Shown here: piece after piece, positions 62,783 to 64,000 of the stretch | How positions within the stretch are numbered: the first letter of the stretch is position 1 | Layout of the letters: every line of letters starts with the position of its first letter | From: Fulvivirga ulvae | GTDB lineage: Bacteria > Bacteroidota > Bacteroidia > Cytophagales > Cyclobacteriaceae | NCBI RefSeq assembly: GCF_021389975.1 | Contig: NZ_CP089981.1 | Location: 6,101,501-6,165,500 of the forward strand | Direction of reading: 5' to 3' | Length of the DNA: 64,000 bases | Program-made: the position numbers and the translations under genes | The notes under the pieces: model-generated | What the model was told of the DNA's origin: nothing | The model's input: only the letters and a program-made list of their open reading frames with translations | Database searches by the model: none

Positions 62783-63961
62783 ATGAAAGATGTGTATATC
62801 GTTTCGGCCGTAAGAACTCCCATAGGAAGCTTTGGAGGTAGTCTTTCCAGCCTCACTGCCGTACAGCTAGGCTCAGCTGCCATTAAAGGTGCCTTATCAA
62901 AGGCTGGTGTAGATGCTAAAGAAATTAACGAAGTATATTTTGGTAACGTAGTATCAGCAGGACTTGGCCAGGCACCGGCGAGACAAGCCGCTGTTGGCGC
63001 AGGCATCGGCTATAATGTACCCTGTACTACCGTAAATAAAGTGTGTTCTTCAGGCATGAAGGCTGTTATGCTCGGAGCGCAATCGATCATGTTGGGACAA
63101 AATGATGTGGTAATGACTGGTGGTATGGAAAGCATGTCAAATACTCCATACTACTTACCAAATGCCAGATTTGGTTATAAGTATGGGCATGGACAGTTGA
63201 TTGATGGCCTGATGCATGATGGACTTTGGGAAGCTTACAACCAGTTTGCCATGGGAAATTGTGCCGATAATACAGCTAAAGAGATGAACATCTCCAGAGA
63301 AGCTCAGGACGAATATGCCATCAACTCATATAAAAGATCCGCTGCTGCCTGGGAGGCAGGCAAATTCGCTGAAGAAATTGTTGCTGTAGATGTACCCCAA
63401 AGAAAAGGCGATCCCCTGGTAGTAAATGAAGATGAGGAATACAAGAATGTCAGATTTGACAAAATCACCTCGCTAAGACCTGTATTTTCTAAAGACGGTA
63501 CTGTAACTGCTGCCAACGCTTCCACAATTAACGATGGTGCTTCTGCCATCATATTAATGAGTGAAGAAAAAGTTAAGCAATTAGGAGTAAAACCCATTGC
63601 AAAAATTAAAGGATTTGCCGATGCCGCTCAGGATCCGATGTGGTTCACAACGGCACCTTCCCTGGCTATTCCAAAAGCAATGAAGGCTGCCGGAATTGAA
63701 AAAGCCGATGTTGACTTCTATGAAATCAATGAAGCGTTTTCGGCGGTGGCAATAGCAAACAACACCAAGCTGGAGCTTGATCCTGCAAAAGTTAACGTCA
63801 ATGGTGGCGCAGTTGCCCTCGGTCATCCTCTGGGCTGTTCAGGTGCACGGATCATTACTACCCTAAACAGTGTATTGCATCAAAATGACGGCACAATAGG
63901 AGTTGCAGGTATTTGCAACGGAGGTGGAGGGGCCTCTGCCATAGTAATAGAAAAACTCTAA
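62783..63961 (+). CDS. Acetyl-CoA C-acetyltransferase (thiolase)
   Basis: This 392-aa type II thiolase condenses two acetyl-CoA molecules or cleaves 3-ketoacyl-CoA in the cytoplasm. The nucleophile Cys88 is in TTVNKVCSSGMKAV. The second set of catalytic residues is in NEAFSAVAIAN, NGGAVALGHPLGCSGAR (His) and the C-terminal CNGGGGASAIVIE (Cys). The length is typical. No other fatty-acid or ketone-body gene is adjacent in the window, so biosynthetic or degradative direction cannot be decided. Confidence 0.96.
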   Translation: MKDVYIVSAVRTPIGSFGGSLSSLTAVQLGSAAIKGALSKAGVDAKEINEVYFGNVVSAGLGQAPARQAAVGAGIGYNVPCTTVNKVCSSGMKAVMLGAQSIMLGQNDVVMTGGMESMSNTPYYLPNARFGYKYGHGQLIDGLMHDGLWEAYNQFAMGNCADNTAKEMNISREAQDEYAINSYKRSAAAWEAGKFAEEIVAVDVPQRKGDPLVVNEDEEYKNVRFDKITSLRPVFSKDGTVTAANASTINDGASAIILMSEEKVKQLGVKPIAKIKGFADAAQDPMWFTTAPSLAIPKAMKAAGIEKADVDFYEINEAFSAVAIANNTKLELDPAKVNVNGGAVALGHPLGCSGARIITTLNSVLHQNDGTIGVAGICNGGGGASAIVIEKL

Positions 63962-64000
63962 GTTGAAGCCAATATAATTTTAAGATAAGCCTTACGTTAA

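Overview
The window looks like a chromosomal segment of a Bacteroidota bacterium, most likely of the Cytophagales type. The reasons are a SusC/SusD polysaccharide locus, a beta-propeller/Y_Y_Y/LuxR regulator, Bat proteins, lipoprotein-rich secreted proteins, promoter-like TAnnTTTG (-7) motifs in place of a TATAAT box, and A-rich regions in place of Shine-Dalgarno sites. No phage, integrase, transposase or CRISPR array was seen. The genus assignment is inference.

Region by region: (1) 13-7136, minus strand: an envelope polysaccharide operon that starts with the Kdo genes kdsC and kdsA and continues with a Wza-like exporter, a Wzc-like BY-kinase with a GYGY tail, a flippase and a sulfotransferase. 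(2) 7279-15375: housekeeping and secreted enzymes: a penicillin-acylase homologue with a small membrane partner, a phosphotransferase, a DUF4920 lipoprotein, a DUF922 protease-like protein, an aromatic amino acid decarboxylase and an M28 peptidase. (3) 15474-27848, minus strand: a beta-glucan (laminarin-like) utilization locus in the order susC, susD, surface binding lipoprotein, GH16, GH3, GH16, sugar/H+ symporter. The susD frame is broken at a run of eight G/C pairs. A divergent propeller-LuxR regulator follows at 28141. (4) 31079-40295, mostly minus: small stress and repair genes, including a split Ada system (HTH-methyltransferase, 2OG-Fe oxygenase, stand-alone Ada-type zinc domain), FKBP, WrbA, MscS and an epimerase. 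(5) 40621-50670, plus: lipoprotein, pirin, twin retropepsin-like protein, S41 protease, coiled-coil secreted protein, LolA-like protein and a giant BNR/sortilin propeller protein. (6) 50725-58917, minus: an AraC-rich block with tandem PEBP proteins, an SMP-30-like lipoprotein, a hydroxyacid dehydrogenase, an SRPBCC protein and a gene remnant. (7) 59020-63961: an alpha/beta hydrolase, a Ser-Pro-Arg tRNA operon (minus), a BatB/BatC pair and a thiolase.

No single completely new system stands out. The strongest unusual signals are regulatory or structural: helically phased direct repeats next to an AraC gene and next to susC, a 32-bp perfect palindrome abutting a TAnnTTTG box, a homopolymer that switches the susD frame, the split Ada repair cluster with a second Ada-like mini-protein nearby, and the hexamer-repeat tyrosine tail of the polysaccharide kinase. 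All motif and family calls were made by reading the sequence; no database search was run.
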